Source: Clavelina lepadiformis (taxonomy: Eukaryota; Chordata; Ascidiacea; Aplousobranchia; Clavelinidae). Taken from it: a DNA stretch of 64,000 nucleotides. Below, piece by piece: positions 32,776 through 42,602 of the stretch. A model generated the notes under the pieces. It saw only the letters and a list, made by a program, of their open reading frames with translations, searched no databases and was not told where the DNA came from. The DNA is taken from assembly GCF_947623445.1 (NCBI RefSeq), contig NC_135242.1:1860001-1924000 (forward strand), read 5' to 3'. How positions within the stretch are numbered: the stretch's first letter is position 1; each line of letters opens with the position of its first letter. Both the position numbers and the translations under genes were made by a program.

Positions 32776-34542
32776 TCAAGTGTGGATTCTCATATGATTT
32801 TTCAAATGGCTGCTTTGGGAAAATGACTTGTGGCACACATCGCATTGATAAGGTCGTTCACCAGTGTGGGTTCTCATATGACTTTTCAAACTGCTGCTAT
32901 TGATAAATGACTTGTGGCACACATCGCATTGATAAGGTCGTTCACCAGTGTGGGTTCTCATATGTATTTTCAAATGGCTGCTTTTGATGAATGACTTGTG
33001 GCACACATCACATTGAAAACGTCGCTCTCCAGTGTGGGTTCTCATGTGAGTTTTCAAATCACTGTCAGTGGAAAATGACTTGTGGCACACATCGCAATGA
33101 TAAGGTCGTTCTCCAGTGTGAGTTCTCATATGTATTTTTAAATGGCTGCTAATGAAAAATGACTTGTGGCACACATCGCATTGATAAGGTCGTTCACCAG
33201 TGTGGGTTCTCATATGAGTTTTCAAATGGCTGCTTTGGGAAAATGACTTGTGGCACACATCGCATTGATAAGGTCGCTCTCCAGTGTGGGTTCTCATGTG
33301 AGTTTTCAAATCACTGTCAGTGGAAAATGACTTGTGGCACACATCGCATTGATAAGGTCGTTCACCAGTGTGAGTTCTCATATGTATTTTTAAATGGCTG
33401 CTATTGAAAAATGACTTGTGGCACACATCGCATTGATAAGGTCGTTCACCAGTGTGGGTTCTCATATGAGTTTTCAAATGGCTGCTTTGGGAAAATGACT
33501 TGTGGCACACATCGCATTGATAAGGTCGCTCTCCAGTGTGGGTTCTCATGTGAGTTTTCAAATCACTGTCAGTGGAAAACGACTTGTGGCACACATCGCA
33601 TTGATATGGTCGCTCTCCAGTGTGAGTTCTCATGTGAGCTTTCAAATCCTTGTTAGCAGAAAATGACTTGTGGCACACATCGCATTGATAAGGTCGCTCT
33701 CCAGTGTGGGTTCTTATGTGAGTATTCAAGTTTGCTTTATGTTGGAATAATTTATTACAAAACTTGCAGAAAAAACGTTTTTCTTTGTTGTTTCCAACAA
33801 ACATCTGAGTCTGGAATTTGCAAGCATTTTTTCTATCATTTGTTGCAGAATTATCAAAGAACAATTCCACAGAATCGCCGCATTCTTCATCGGAACTTCT
33901 TTCAATACAGTTTCTGGTATCGATCGTTTTAACTATGGATTTTACTCCAATATCTGATTGAGAAGGTAATTTATTTGATATGGATATAGTTGGGTCATCA
34001 GTCTCAGTTGGCAAATCTGCATATTGTTGCAACAACAAAGGTTCGTCTTGAATAACATCAAATTCAGGATAAATTGATGCCTTTTCAGAATGATCTTCTT
34101 CAATACTGGTTTGGGGCTTAACAGTTTTAACTACGGCACTTAATTCAATCTCTGATTGATGAGAAAATTTATTTGACATGGACATACTTGGGTTATTCAT
34201 TTCAGAAAACTCCCAATGCTGCAACAGCAAAGGTTCTTCTTTGATAGCACCAACAAGAGGTAGAACTGATGCATTCTGAGAATAAACTTCTTTAATACAA
34301 ATGCCGATATCAGATGCTACATCTAATGCTTGTGACGTTTTATTAATCAGTATTGGATTGTTTATGATTTCAGCTTTCTTTGTTTCTGCCAGAATCTTTG
34401 AAACTATATCTTCCATATTTTCTTGCACTTTAGCAAATTCTATCTTCATATCTTGTCGCATTGATTTGAATTCTTGTGAAACCATATCACTGATTGCTTT
34501 CAATAAAAAATCAACTTGCATACCAGCTGGATGACAATCCAT
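32776..34542 (-). CDS. Polydactyl C2H2 zinc-finger protein, 12 fingers
   Basis: Intact single-exon frame of 588 residues from the ATG at 34542. Residues 1-65 are the family N-terminal module (VDFLLKAISDMVSQEFKSMR then a coil). Residues about 75-240 are two tandem linker repeats, each with an EEPLLL/DEPLLL motif and a SNKF..QS.I block, the first with AIKEEP, a sumoylation-type motif. The 12 C2H2 fingers start near residue 250 with [15 protein letters not shown] linkers. Fingers 3-5 and 6-8 are near-identical triplets (helices TDSDLKT, QSSHLKT, .SSHLKI), a recent 252-base duplication. It stops at TGA inside the next TGERP linker, with a decayed finger after it. It is a probable sequence-specific nuclear regulator; the target is unknown. 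Confidence 0.9.
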   Translation of the reverse strand: MDCHPAGMQVDFLLKAISDMVSQEFKSMRQDMKIEFAKVQENMEDIVSKILAETKKAEIINNPILINKTSQALDVASDIGICIKEVYSQNASVLPLVGAIKEEPLLLQHWEFSEMNNPSMSMSNKFSHQSEIELSAVVKTVKPQTSIEEDHSEKASIYPEFDVIQDEPLLLQQYADLPTETDDPTISISNKLPSQSDIGVKSIVKTIDTRNCIERSSDEECGDSVELFFDNSATNDRKNACKFQTQMFVGNNKEKRFFCKFCNKLFQHKANLNTHIRTHTGERPYQCDVCHKSFSANKDLKAHMRTHTGERPYQCDVCHKSFSTDSDLKTHMRTHTGERPYQCDVCHKSFSQSSHLKTHMRTHTGERPYQCDVCHKSFFNSSHLKIHMRTHTGERPYQCDVCHKSFSTDSDLKTHMRTHTGERPYQCDVCHKSFSQSSHLKTHMRTHTGERPYQCDVCHKSFFISSHLKIHMRTHTGERPYHCDVCHKSFSTDSDLKTHMRTHTGERRFQCDVCHKSFIKSSHLKIHMRTHTGERPYQCDVCHKSFINSSSLKSHMRTHTGERPYQCDVCHKSFSQSSHLKNHMRIHT

Positions 34543-34794
34543 TGCCTATTTATCATATAACTTTATAACCTATTTGCTGAAAAGAACTTAAAATATTTGA
34601 AGATTTTCTTGATAGCGGAAAACTGATAATGTGTAACCAAAACCGTTGGAATAAAGACATAAATCTAAATTAATCTTTTCATAATTACCACAAAGTAAAG
34701 AACAGCAGTGACAGTCAAATACAAAAACGAAAATCAAAAGATTATCTGTTGTTTTGAAAAAAGCTTCTAAAGAATTCTGCATAGTTTGAAAATG

Positions 34795-35225
34795 CAAAGC
34801 ATAGACGAACTTGGCAGGATTTCGCAGATGTACAAAGACATGGTCGATTTCTTGGTCATCTACATCGACGAAATACCTTGATGGCTGGTCATTCGAGCAG
34901 AACAAGTCACTGCAATTCTTTTCCAATAAGTTAGTGATAAACTATGTCATTCAGCAAATAACCAAAATGTTGACTAAAATAAATGTGCGATAAATTTCAT
35001 GTTTATGTCACCTTCATTTGAAAAATTTCCTGGTAAAAGTGCGCACCGAGATTTGTTTAAAAATAATAATTTTTCTTGGCAGGTTTAAAATAAAGACGCA
35101 TCGTGCAATTGAAGATTGTTTGTCGGCGGCTGAACCTTTGCAGAGCTTGGATGACTTTTCTCTCCCACTAAAGAACGAAGCAAACCTCCACTATCTAGGG
35201 TTGCCAGATTGGATGTGCTTGCTTC
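34795..35225 (+). pseudogene. Deiodinase pseudogene fragment
   Basis: Matches the deiodinase third exon from just after the selenocysteine codon (SIDELGRI, then MYKDMVDF) and the last exon (35082-35225, after a retained TTGGCAG acceptor). The part with the selenocysteine and everything upstream is missing. A 5-base deletion in the YIDEI-DGW motif shifts the frame and a further deletion removes GDTM. It begins abruptly at 34795 in the 5' flank of the 12-finger gene, marking the edge of an internal duplication of about 26.8-30.2 kb. Confidence 0.88.
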
Positions 35226-35750
35226 CTGTGTTATTAATTTGCTGCCTTAATTTGTGAAAGAGAATCCATCAGTGAAATTAAACGCAGTTCTTTTAAAACT
35301 AACACTTCCATGAGATTATCCATAACAGTAAACACTAGGAACTCTCAATCAACAACAAAACTGTTCTGTCTACAAAAATACTGCCCATAAAAAAAGTAAA
35401 TTTCGTTACAGAATGTTGTTCTAAAATTGTCAAGGAATAACAAACAAAACCAGTCACTGCAGCAGATTCTATGGACTTACTGTTTGCAGAACAAGGATTC
35501 CTTGAGCTTACTTACGCCTATTAACTCTTCTAAAAAATTTATAACTGAACCTTGTGCAAAGAAAAGAAAATGTGTAAAGCACAGTCTTAACCATAACTTA
35601 AAAATACATAAAACTGATCATCATAATCATCAAACTGTCAAGCATTAGGGATGAAGTTGAACAGTCGTACAACTACAAAAGAATTTTGACATTTGAAAAT
35701 GAATGTTTGCATTGTTTATTGCATATTGTACACAATTCATGTCAATGATG
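35226..35750. other. Intergenic, 3' flank of the five-finger gene
   Basis: From 35405 onward it parallels 28217-28549. The SECIS-bearing 3' region and the two-finger fragment of the other copy are absent. Nothing else is seen. Confidence 0.5.
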
Positions 35751-36890
35751 TTATGTGTGTACAAATGTTCCATCTAACCACTCCGTTTTTTCACCAGTGT
35801 GCGTCACTTGGTGCCTGGCAAGAGAAAACTTTGATCGAAATCGCTTTTCACAGATTTCACAAATCCATGGTTTTTCTCCGTTGTGGCATCTCATATGGGT
35901 TTTTAAGCAGGTTCCAGAAGACAGCCTTTTAGGACATATTGGGCATTGGATTGGCATTTCTTTAGTATGTATACGAAGATGGCGCTTTAATTTGTATTCT
36001 TCTCGGAAGCGTTGTCCGCAAGTCACACACGGCCAAGGTTTGTCTCCAGTGTGCGTAAGCAGATGTCTATTGAGTCTGTATTTATGCGGAAAAGATTTTT
36101 CGCAATATTTGCATGTGTATGGCTTGATAGTGCTGTGTAGTTGCTTGTGTATACATAGATATCTTCTCTTGAGAAATGATTTATCACAAACATCACAAAT
36201 AAACTTTTCATCATTCAGTGTCTCATCGTATTTTAGTGGCGTCTCGCTTTCCTCAAGCAACTTGCATTGCATTTCAGCAACAAGATCAGCTTTACCAAAA
36301 GAAATTCTTAAGTGTTTTTTTGCAGATTCTTTCTTTTCTTGATTGCATTTAGATTCTACTTGACATGATTCAGTGGAAAGTTTCTGCTTTTTGGTCACAC
36401 TTCTAGTTGTGACTGCATCAATGGCAAGTTTATGATTTTTGGGGACACTTTTGGTTGTAGTGTTTTCGAAAAGGTTCTTTTTTGTTTTTCTATCAGATTT
36501 CTGTGATGGTTGTTGTTCCAGAACTGATAAAGGCTCTTCTTTAACGATAACAAAACGAGGTGAAAACGATCCAGATCTGGAGGAGCACTGTTTGGCCGAG
36601 ATGCTGGGATCTGGCATCACAGGATGCTGTTGATTCCCATGAGATAAACATGGAAGGTCTTGACTTGGTTCATCTGTGGTGTTAGTTTTTTCTTCTTCAG
36701 TTAATGGCATCCTTTTGTTCGCTTCTGCTTTAAGTTGCTTCAAATTGAATTCCTCAATTTTTTCTTCCATTTTTATAAATTCCTTCCTCATATCTTTTCT
36801 AATTGATTTCAATTCTCGCAAAATCAAGTTTCCTATTGCCTTCATTATAACATCATTATCAACTTGCACACCAGCTATTAAAGATTCCAT
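35751..36890 (-). CDS. C2H2 zinc-finger protein, 5 fingers (intact copy)
   Basis: Single-exon frame of 379 residues from the ATG at 36890. An N-terminal charged coil (MESLIAGVQVDNDVIMKAIG, KSIRKDMRKEF, MEEKIEE) is a divergent form of the module in the polydactyl genes. A Ser/Lys/Thr-rich linker follows with VKEEPLSVLEQQP (sumoylation-type VKEE) and a basic TTRSVTKKQK patch that may serve as a nuclear signal. Five C2H2 fingers lie in the last 150 residues (CDVC, CKYC, CVTC, CPIC, CEIC), more diverse than the TGERPYQC arrays. The frameshifted sister is at 28550-29751, so this is the copy likely to be functional. Confidence 0.9.
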   Translation of the reverse strand: MESLIAGVQVDNDVIMKAIGNLILRELKSIRKDMRKEFIKMEEKIEEFNLKQLKAEANKRMPLTEEEKTNTTDEPSQDLPCLSHGNQQHPVMPDPSISAKQCSSRSGSFSPRFVIVKEEPLSVLEQQPSQKSDRKTKKNLFENTTTKSVPKNHKLAIDAVTTRSVTKKQKLSTESCQVESKCNQEKKESAKKHLRISFGKADLVAEMQCKLLEESETPLKYDETLNDEKFICDVCDKSFLKRRYLCIHKQLHSTIKPYTCKYCEKSFPHKYRLNRHLLTHTGDKPWPCVTCGQRFREEYKLKRHLRIHTKEMPIQCPICPKRLSSGTCLKTHMRCHNGEKPWICEICEKRFRSKFSLARHQVTHTGEKTEWLDGTFVHT

Positions 36891-37383
36891 ATTTACTTAG
36901 AAACAACCTGTAAAGAAAAACAGTAAGTGACAATTAGAAATTAAATGTTACGATTTAGAAAACAGTAATGACAACAATGTGACTGGAGTACCTTAAAATA
37001 TGATAAAATGCAAAAGTGTGATAAGAAAAACATAGACTCGAGTATAACAAGTCAAGCATTAAACTAGAGATGCTTGTCATGATTAATACAAAGATTAAGA
37101 CAAGGATATCGCAATATCAACACTACTGGGTATCAAGCAAGGCTCACAGTAGTCCTCTGAGTTCTAACTGCTCTGTTATTTAGCTGGCACTACATAGCTA
37201 TGGCATGCTTGTTAATTTAACCTCGTTACATCACCAGAAAACTAAAACTACATTTTGAAGTATTTTGCAAAAAAAGACTATGACATTAATCAACATATAG
37301 CCTATATGCAAGTACACGTAAAAGTGGACAAATAAAACACAAACAAATGGATGCAGCATCCGAATGAATGGTTTGCAAATATT

Positions 37384-37467
37384 TATTGATTTGAATTCTT
37401 GTGATATCAAATCACTGATTTCTTTTAAAAGGAAATCAATATGTGTATTATCTGGATGACACTCCAT
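37384..37467 (-). pseudogene. Zinc-finger gene start fused to its own 3' flank
   Basis: The ATG at 37467 gives MECHPDNTHIDFLLKEISDL and SQEFKS, then joins directly to the 3'-flank sequence (GATGCAGCATC-type) normally found past the fingers. The linker and all fingers were deleted. Confidence 0.75.
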
Positions 37468-37469
37468 GG

Positions 37470-38400
37470 TTTGATTGTGATACAAATACAATAAAAATAT
37501 TATAAAACTATACAAACAATTGGCTGAAAACGTGAAAGGTAAAAAGTTTTAATAAAAAGGAACATATTAATTTGAATAATAAATTGTCAAAACCAAAAAT
37601 ATTGAATTGAAATGTTAAAAGTAAATTGTAATAAATATGCTTGCTATGACAGTTGACAAAAATTATGATGCGTTTAAAGAAGAACACAAATAAACAGGAA
37701 ATAACCATTTGAAACCCTACACATGATGACAAAAATCTATTTCAAAGTCATTATTTTAAAGTTAATTCAGTCAATTACATAATAATGTTTTTGCTTAACT
37801 CATGACAGCAATTGTTTTCTTAATTAAATAAAACACTTGACTAATGCTTTCTCCACAAATAAACATAAATTGTAAAATTAACATAGGATTTACGAGCCCC
37901 AGAAAATTGTGAACCAGGTCAGGTATCATGAACTTTAGAATTTATCTTAAAAGTTTATCAAAAAATATCATCATATGTTAAATGGAGACACCAAGTCTAT
38001 ATTTATAAATACCCAAGAAATGAATATATGAAAACACTCCAACATAATTTTCACAATTGTTTAATTAAGTAGTTTTCTTCCACATAGAAATTGGGGAACA
38101 TCTTTTAAATTAATTACAACTAGAAAACTAAACATTTGATAATTATACAATGTTTTTTGCCAAAAACAACCAATATAGTGCAATTTTATGTTTCATGAAA
38201 TATAGAAAGTTACCGATAAAACATGTAAGAGCAGAAAACTAAATTGCAAATAAATTGATGCAAAATCTGGATAAATGGTTTGTAAATGTTTTTTGAGGCT
38301 ATGTTTTTGTCCAAACACCTTTTCAAAAAATTTACCTTGCCCCAATGTGAGTTTTAACACGTGTTAATAATTATCGTTTCATCGTTTCAACGACTTTTGA
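37470..38400. repeat. Intergenic with zinc-finger flank module
   Basis: Contains the 5' flank of the 37467 relic and the repeated 3'-flank module (about 37890-38290). No gene is seen. Confidence 0.5.
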
Positions 38401-39020
38401 CCAAAAAAACAAAATATTGTCAAGGTCGCTTTCCAGTGTGAATAGTTTCATGAATCCGCAAATTGCTCTTTTGGAAAAATAAATATTGAAATATATGGCA
38501 TTGATAAGGTCATTCTCCATTGTGAATTTTCATATTATCTTTTTAATTGCAGACTTTGGTAAATGACTTGTGACACACCTGGCATTGATAAGGTCGCTCT
38601 CCATTGTGGATTGTCATATGAGTTTTTAAAATGCTGCTTTGGGTAAATGACATGTGGCACACGGTTCCACGACAATTAACCGTGGGAAATTGACCGCGAA
38701 CAAACTCACCGGGGACAACTGACCGTGACGTAAATTTACCCAGAACCAACTGACCTTAAATCATATTATCACTTAAATCATATAATTTGAATAAACAACA
38801 ATGCTAATTTGCGTAAAAAATAAAAATAAAATGCGTAGCGGTTGATTTGTGTCGCCGGCCAATTTGTTGCCGGTCAGTTGACCACGACCAATTGTCGCCG
38901 GTGAATTTGTTCACGGTCAATTGACGTGATCCCGTGGCACACCTTGTATTGATAAGGTCGCACTCCAGTGTGAGTTCTTACATGAACTTACAAACTGCTG
39001 CTTTCAGAAAAAGACTTGTG
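38400..39020 (-). pseudogene. Decayed 3' part of the 14-finger gene
   Basis: Three or four finger remnants in the same orientation as the 39021-40982 array, separated from it by a TGA that replaces the second cysteine codon of a CNMC finger, and interrupted by the inserted element at 38663-38933. These were once coding, so the gene was longer. Confidence 0.75.
38663..38933. mobile_element. Mutator-like (MULE) non-autonomous element in a finger
   Basis: 271 bases flanked by an exact 9-base target duplication GTGGCACAC (38654-38662 and 38934-38942). The ends are long imperfect inverted repeats (GGTTCCACGACAATTAACCG against GGGATCACGTCAATTGACCG), themselves built from repeated GACAATTGACCG / AACAAATTCACCGG motifs. 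Long TIRs with 9-base duplications are typical of Mutator-like elements. The target duplication is the codons for the conserved CHK of a zinc finger. Confidence 0.78.
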
Positions 39021-40982
39021 TCACATATTGCATTGATAAGGTCGCTCTCCAGTGTGGGTTCTCATATGAGTTTTTAAACTACTTCTTCTGGTAAATGACT
39101 TGTGGCACACATCGCATTGATAAGGTCGCTCTCCAGTGTGAGTTCTCATATGAGTTTTTAAAACGCTGTTTTGGTTAAATGACTTGTGGCAAACATCGCA
39201 TTGATAAGGTCGCTCTCCAGTGTGAGTCCTTATATGATCTTTCAAATGGCTGCTAACGGAAAATGACTTGTGGCACACCTGGCATTGATAAGGTCGCTCT
39301 CCAGTGTGGATTTTCATATGATTTTGCAAAATGCTGATAGAGGAAAATGATTTGTGGCAAACATCACATTGATAAGGTAGCTCTCCAGTGTGGGTTCTCA
39401 TATGAGTTTTTAAACTGCTGCTTTGGGTGAATGACTGGTTGCACACATCGCATTGATAAGGTCGCTCTCCAGTGTGAGTTCTTATATGAGATTTCAAAGT
39501 GCTGTTATTAGAAAATGACTTGTGGCACACATCGCATTGATAAGGTTGCTCACCTGTGTGAGTTCTAATGTGAGTTTTCAAACCGCTGCTATCGGAAAAT
39601 GACTTGTGGCACACCTGGCATTGATAAGGTTGCTCTCCAGTGTGAGTTCTCATATGAGTTTTCAAATTGCTGCTAATGGAAAATGCCTTATGGCACACAT
39701 CGCATTGATAAGGTTGCTCTCCAGTGTGAGTTCTCATATGAATTTTCAAACGGCTGTTGGCGGAAAATGACTTGTGACACACATCGCATTGATAAGGTTG
39801 GTCTCCAGTGTGAGTTCTTACATGAGTTTTTAAATGGTTCCTTTTGGTAAATGACTTGTGACATATCTGGCATTGATAAGGTCGTTCACCAGTGTGGATT
39901 CTCATATGTCTTTTCAAATTGCCGCTATCGGTAAATGACTTGTGGCACACATCGCATTGATAAGGTCGCTCTCCAGTGTGGGTTCTCATATGAGCTTTTA
40001 AATGGTTGTTTTGGGTAAATGACTTGTGACACACCTGGCATTGATAAGGTCGCTCTCCGGTATGGATATTCATATGAGTTTGCAAACTGACATTTTGGGT
40101 AAATGATTTGTGACACAACTGACATTGATAAGGCCGCTCACCAGTGTGAGTTCTTACGTGAGTATTCAAGTTTGCTTTGTGTTGGAATAATTTATCACAA
40201 AACTTGCAGAAAAAACGTTTTTCTTTGTTGTTTCCAACTAACACCTGAGGCTGGATTTTGCAAGCATTGTTTCTATCATTTGTTGCAGAATTATGAAAGA
40301 ACATTTCCACAGAATCGCTGCATTCTTCATCTGAACTTCTTTCAATACAGTTCCTGGTATCAATCGTTTTAACTGTGGCTTTTACTCCAATCTCTGAGTG
40401 AGAAGTTAATTTATTTAATATGGATATAGTTGGGTCATCAATCTCAGTTTGCAAATCTGCATAATTTTGCAACAACAAAGGTTCCTCTTCAATAACATCA
40501 AATTGAGGATAAACTGATGCCTTTTCAGAATGATCTTCTTCAATACAGGTTTGGGGCTTAACAGTTTTAACTATGGCACTTAATCCAATCTCTGATTGAT
40601 GAGAAAATTTATTTGACATGGACATACTTGGGTCATCCATTTCAGAAACCTCCCAATGCTGCAACAGCAAAGGTTCTTCTTTGATAGCATCAACAGTAGG
40701 AAGAACTGATGTATTCTGAGAATAAACTTCTTTAATACAAATGTCGATATCAGATTCTACATCTAATGCTTGTGACGTTTTATTAATCGGTATTGGATTG
40801 TTTATGGTTTCAGCTTTCTTTGTTTCAGCCAGAATCTTTGAAACCATATCTTCCATATTTTCTTGCACTTTAGCAAATTCTATCTTCATATCTTGTCGCA
40901 TTGATTTGAATTCTTGTGAAATCATATCACTGATTGCTTTCAATAAAAAATCAACTTGCATACCAACTGGATGACAATCCAT
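39021..40982 (-). CDS. Polydactyl C2H2 zinc-finger protein, 14 fingers
   Basis: Single-exon frame of 653 residues from the ATG at 40982. The N-terminal module (MDCHPVGMQVDFLLKAISDM, then EFKSMRQDMKIEF) is followed by two linker repeats with AIKEEPLLL and VIEEEPLLL, then 14 C2H2 fingers from about residue 255. Recognition helices are varied (TDSGNLK, SANSRLK, SNNSTLK, NQNSVLK, TRRSSLK), unlike the repeated triplets of the 12-finger gene. It ends at TGA after CNM, where a relative has cysteine. Intact up to that point and likely expressed. It matches the gene entering at 1-206. Confidence 0.9.
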   Translation of the reverse strand: MDCHPVGMQVDFLLKAISDMISQEFKSMRQDMKIEFAKVQENMEDMVSKILAETKKAETINNPIPINKTSQALDVESDIDICIKEVYSQNTSVLPTVDAIKEEPLLLQHWEVSEMDDPSMSMSNKFSHQSEIGLSAIVKTVKPQTCIEEDHSEKASVYPQFDVIEEEPLLLQNYADLQTEIDDPTISILNKLTSHSEIGVKATVKTIDTRNCIERSSDEECSDSVEMFFHNSATNDRNNACKIQPQVLVGNNKEKRFFCKFCDKLFQHKANLNTHVRTHTGERPYQCQLCHKSFTQNVSLQTHMNIHTGERPYQCQVCHKSFTQNNHLKAHMRTHTGERPYQCDVCHKSFTDSGNLKRHMRIHTGERPYQCQICHKSFTKRNHLKTHVRTHTGDQPYQCDVCHKSFSANSRLKIHMRTHTGEQPYQCDVCHKAFSISSNLKTHMRTHTGEQPYQCQVCHKSFSDSSGLKTHIRTHTGEQPYQCDVCHKSFSNNSTLKSHIRTHTGERPYQCDVCNQSFTQSSSLKTHMRTHTGELPYQCDVCHKSFSSISILQNHMKIHTGERPYQCQVCHKSFSVSSHLKDHIRTHTGERPYQCDVCHKSFNQNSVLKTHMRTHTGERPYQCDVCHKSFTRRSSLKTHMRTHTGERPYQCNM

Positions 40983-41950
40983 TGCCTAGTTATCATACAA
41001 CTTTATAACCTATTTGCTGAAAAGAACTGAAAGAACTTAAAATATTTGAAGATTTTCTTGATTGCGGAAAACTGATAATATGTAACCAAAACTGTTGGAA
41101 TAAAAATAATAAATCTAAATAATTTTTTTCAAATTTTACTACAAAGTAAAGAATAGCAGTGACTGTCACATACAAAAACAAAAATATTCCCTGTTGTTTT
41201 GAAAGAATGTTTATAAAGACTTCTACATAGTTTCAACATGTAAAACACACGAGATCATCTTAAATGACATTACACACCAGTTTGACCTAAACTTGCTTAT
41301 AAAAACATTTACAAGGATAATGACCAGAAAATTGAGAACCAGATCCTGTATCTTGAACTTTATAGTTTTTCTTAATAGTTCATCAACAAAAATATCACAA
41401 TATATGAAATGGGGACACCAATTCTATACTTATAAATACCCAACAAACGAATATATGAAAACACTCGAACCAAATGTTCACAATTTTTTAATGAAGTAGT
41501 TTTCCTTCACAATTAAATTGAGACACATCTTTTAACTTAATCACAATTGGAAAACTGAAAATTTTAAAATGTTTTCGCCAAAGGCAACCAATATAGTGCA
41601 ATTATATGTTTCACAAAATATAGAAAGATACCGATAAAACATGTAAAAATAGAAAGTTGCAAATAAAACATGTAAAAGTGAACAAATAAAGCACAAACAA
41701 ATGGATGCAGCATCTGGATAAATGGTTTGTAAATGTTTTTTAAGGGTAAGTTTTTGTCCAAACACCTTTACAAAATATTTACAGTGCCCCAATCTGAGTT
41801 TTAATATGTGTTAATAATTATTGATTCAACGTAAACGATTTGTGACAAAACTAAAAAAACATTGTCAAGGTCGCTTTCCAGTGTGAATAGTTTCTTGAAT
41901 CCGCAAATTGCTGTTTTGGGAAATAGAATTTTGACACACTTGGTATTAAT
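40983..41950. other. Intergenic, counterpart of 207-1238
   Basis: 5' flank of the 14-finger gene, then the repeated flank module (41310-41760). No gene is seen. Confidence 0.5.
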
Positions 41951-41954
41951 ATGG

Positions 41955-42602
41955 TCATTCTCCATTGTGAGTTCCCATATGAGTTTTCAAACTTCTGCTA
42001 ACGGAAAATGACTTGTGGCACACCTGGCATTGACAAAGTCGTTCACCAGTGTGACCTCGCATATGATCCTGCAAATTTACATTTTGGATAAATGACTTGA
42101 GACAAATTCGGCATTGATAAGGTTTCTCTCCAGTGTGAGTTCTTCTATGAACTTTCAAACTGTTGCTTTCGGAAAATAACTTGTGGCACATATTGCATTG
42201 ATAAGGTCGCTCTCCAGTGTGAGTTCTCATATGAGTTTTCAAATTGCTGCTAATGGAGAATGATTTGTGGCACACATCGCATTGATAAGGTCGCTCTTCA
42301 GTGTGGATTCTCATATGAGTTTTCAAATTGCTGCAAGCGGAAAAGGACTTGTGGCACACATCGCATTGATAAGGTCGCTCTCTTGTGTGAGTTCTCATAT
42401 GAGTTTTCAATTTGCTCTGTTTATGGTTTCAGCTTTCTTTGTTTTGTGCCAGAAATTTTGAAACTATATCTTCCATATTTTCTTGCACTTTAGCAAATTC
42501 TATCTTCATATCTTGTCGCATTGCTTTGTATTCTTGTGAAATAAGATCACTGATTGATTTCAATAAAAAATCAACATGCATTTTATCTGGATGACACTCC
42601 AT
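41955..42602 (-). pseudogene. Broken C2H2 zinc-finger gene, copy B of 1239-1817
   Basis: N-terminal module from the ATG at 42602 (MECHPDKMHVDFLLKSISDL) runs into a stop at 42429. The finger array (about five fingers, one more than copy A) is open in another frame at 42410-41955. Near the junction TTTGTTTTGTGCC differs from copy A, and the frame break is shared. The array ends in HNGE then stop. Confidence 0.8.

Noticed and set aside
33159..33932. Plus-strand open frames rich in [19 protein letters not shown] repeats
   Set aside because: They are antisense shadows of the [15 protein letters not shown] repeats on the minus strand; the same pattern appears opposite every finger array.
32776..34000. 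CRISPR-like array (84-base periodic repeats)
   Set aside because: The period is one C2H2 finger; the spacers are the coding recognition helices, and this is animal DNA.
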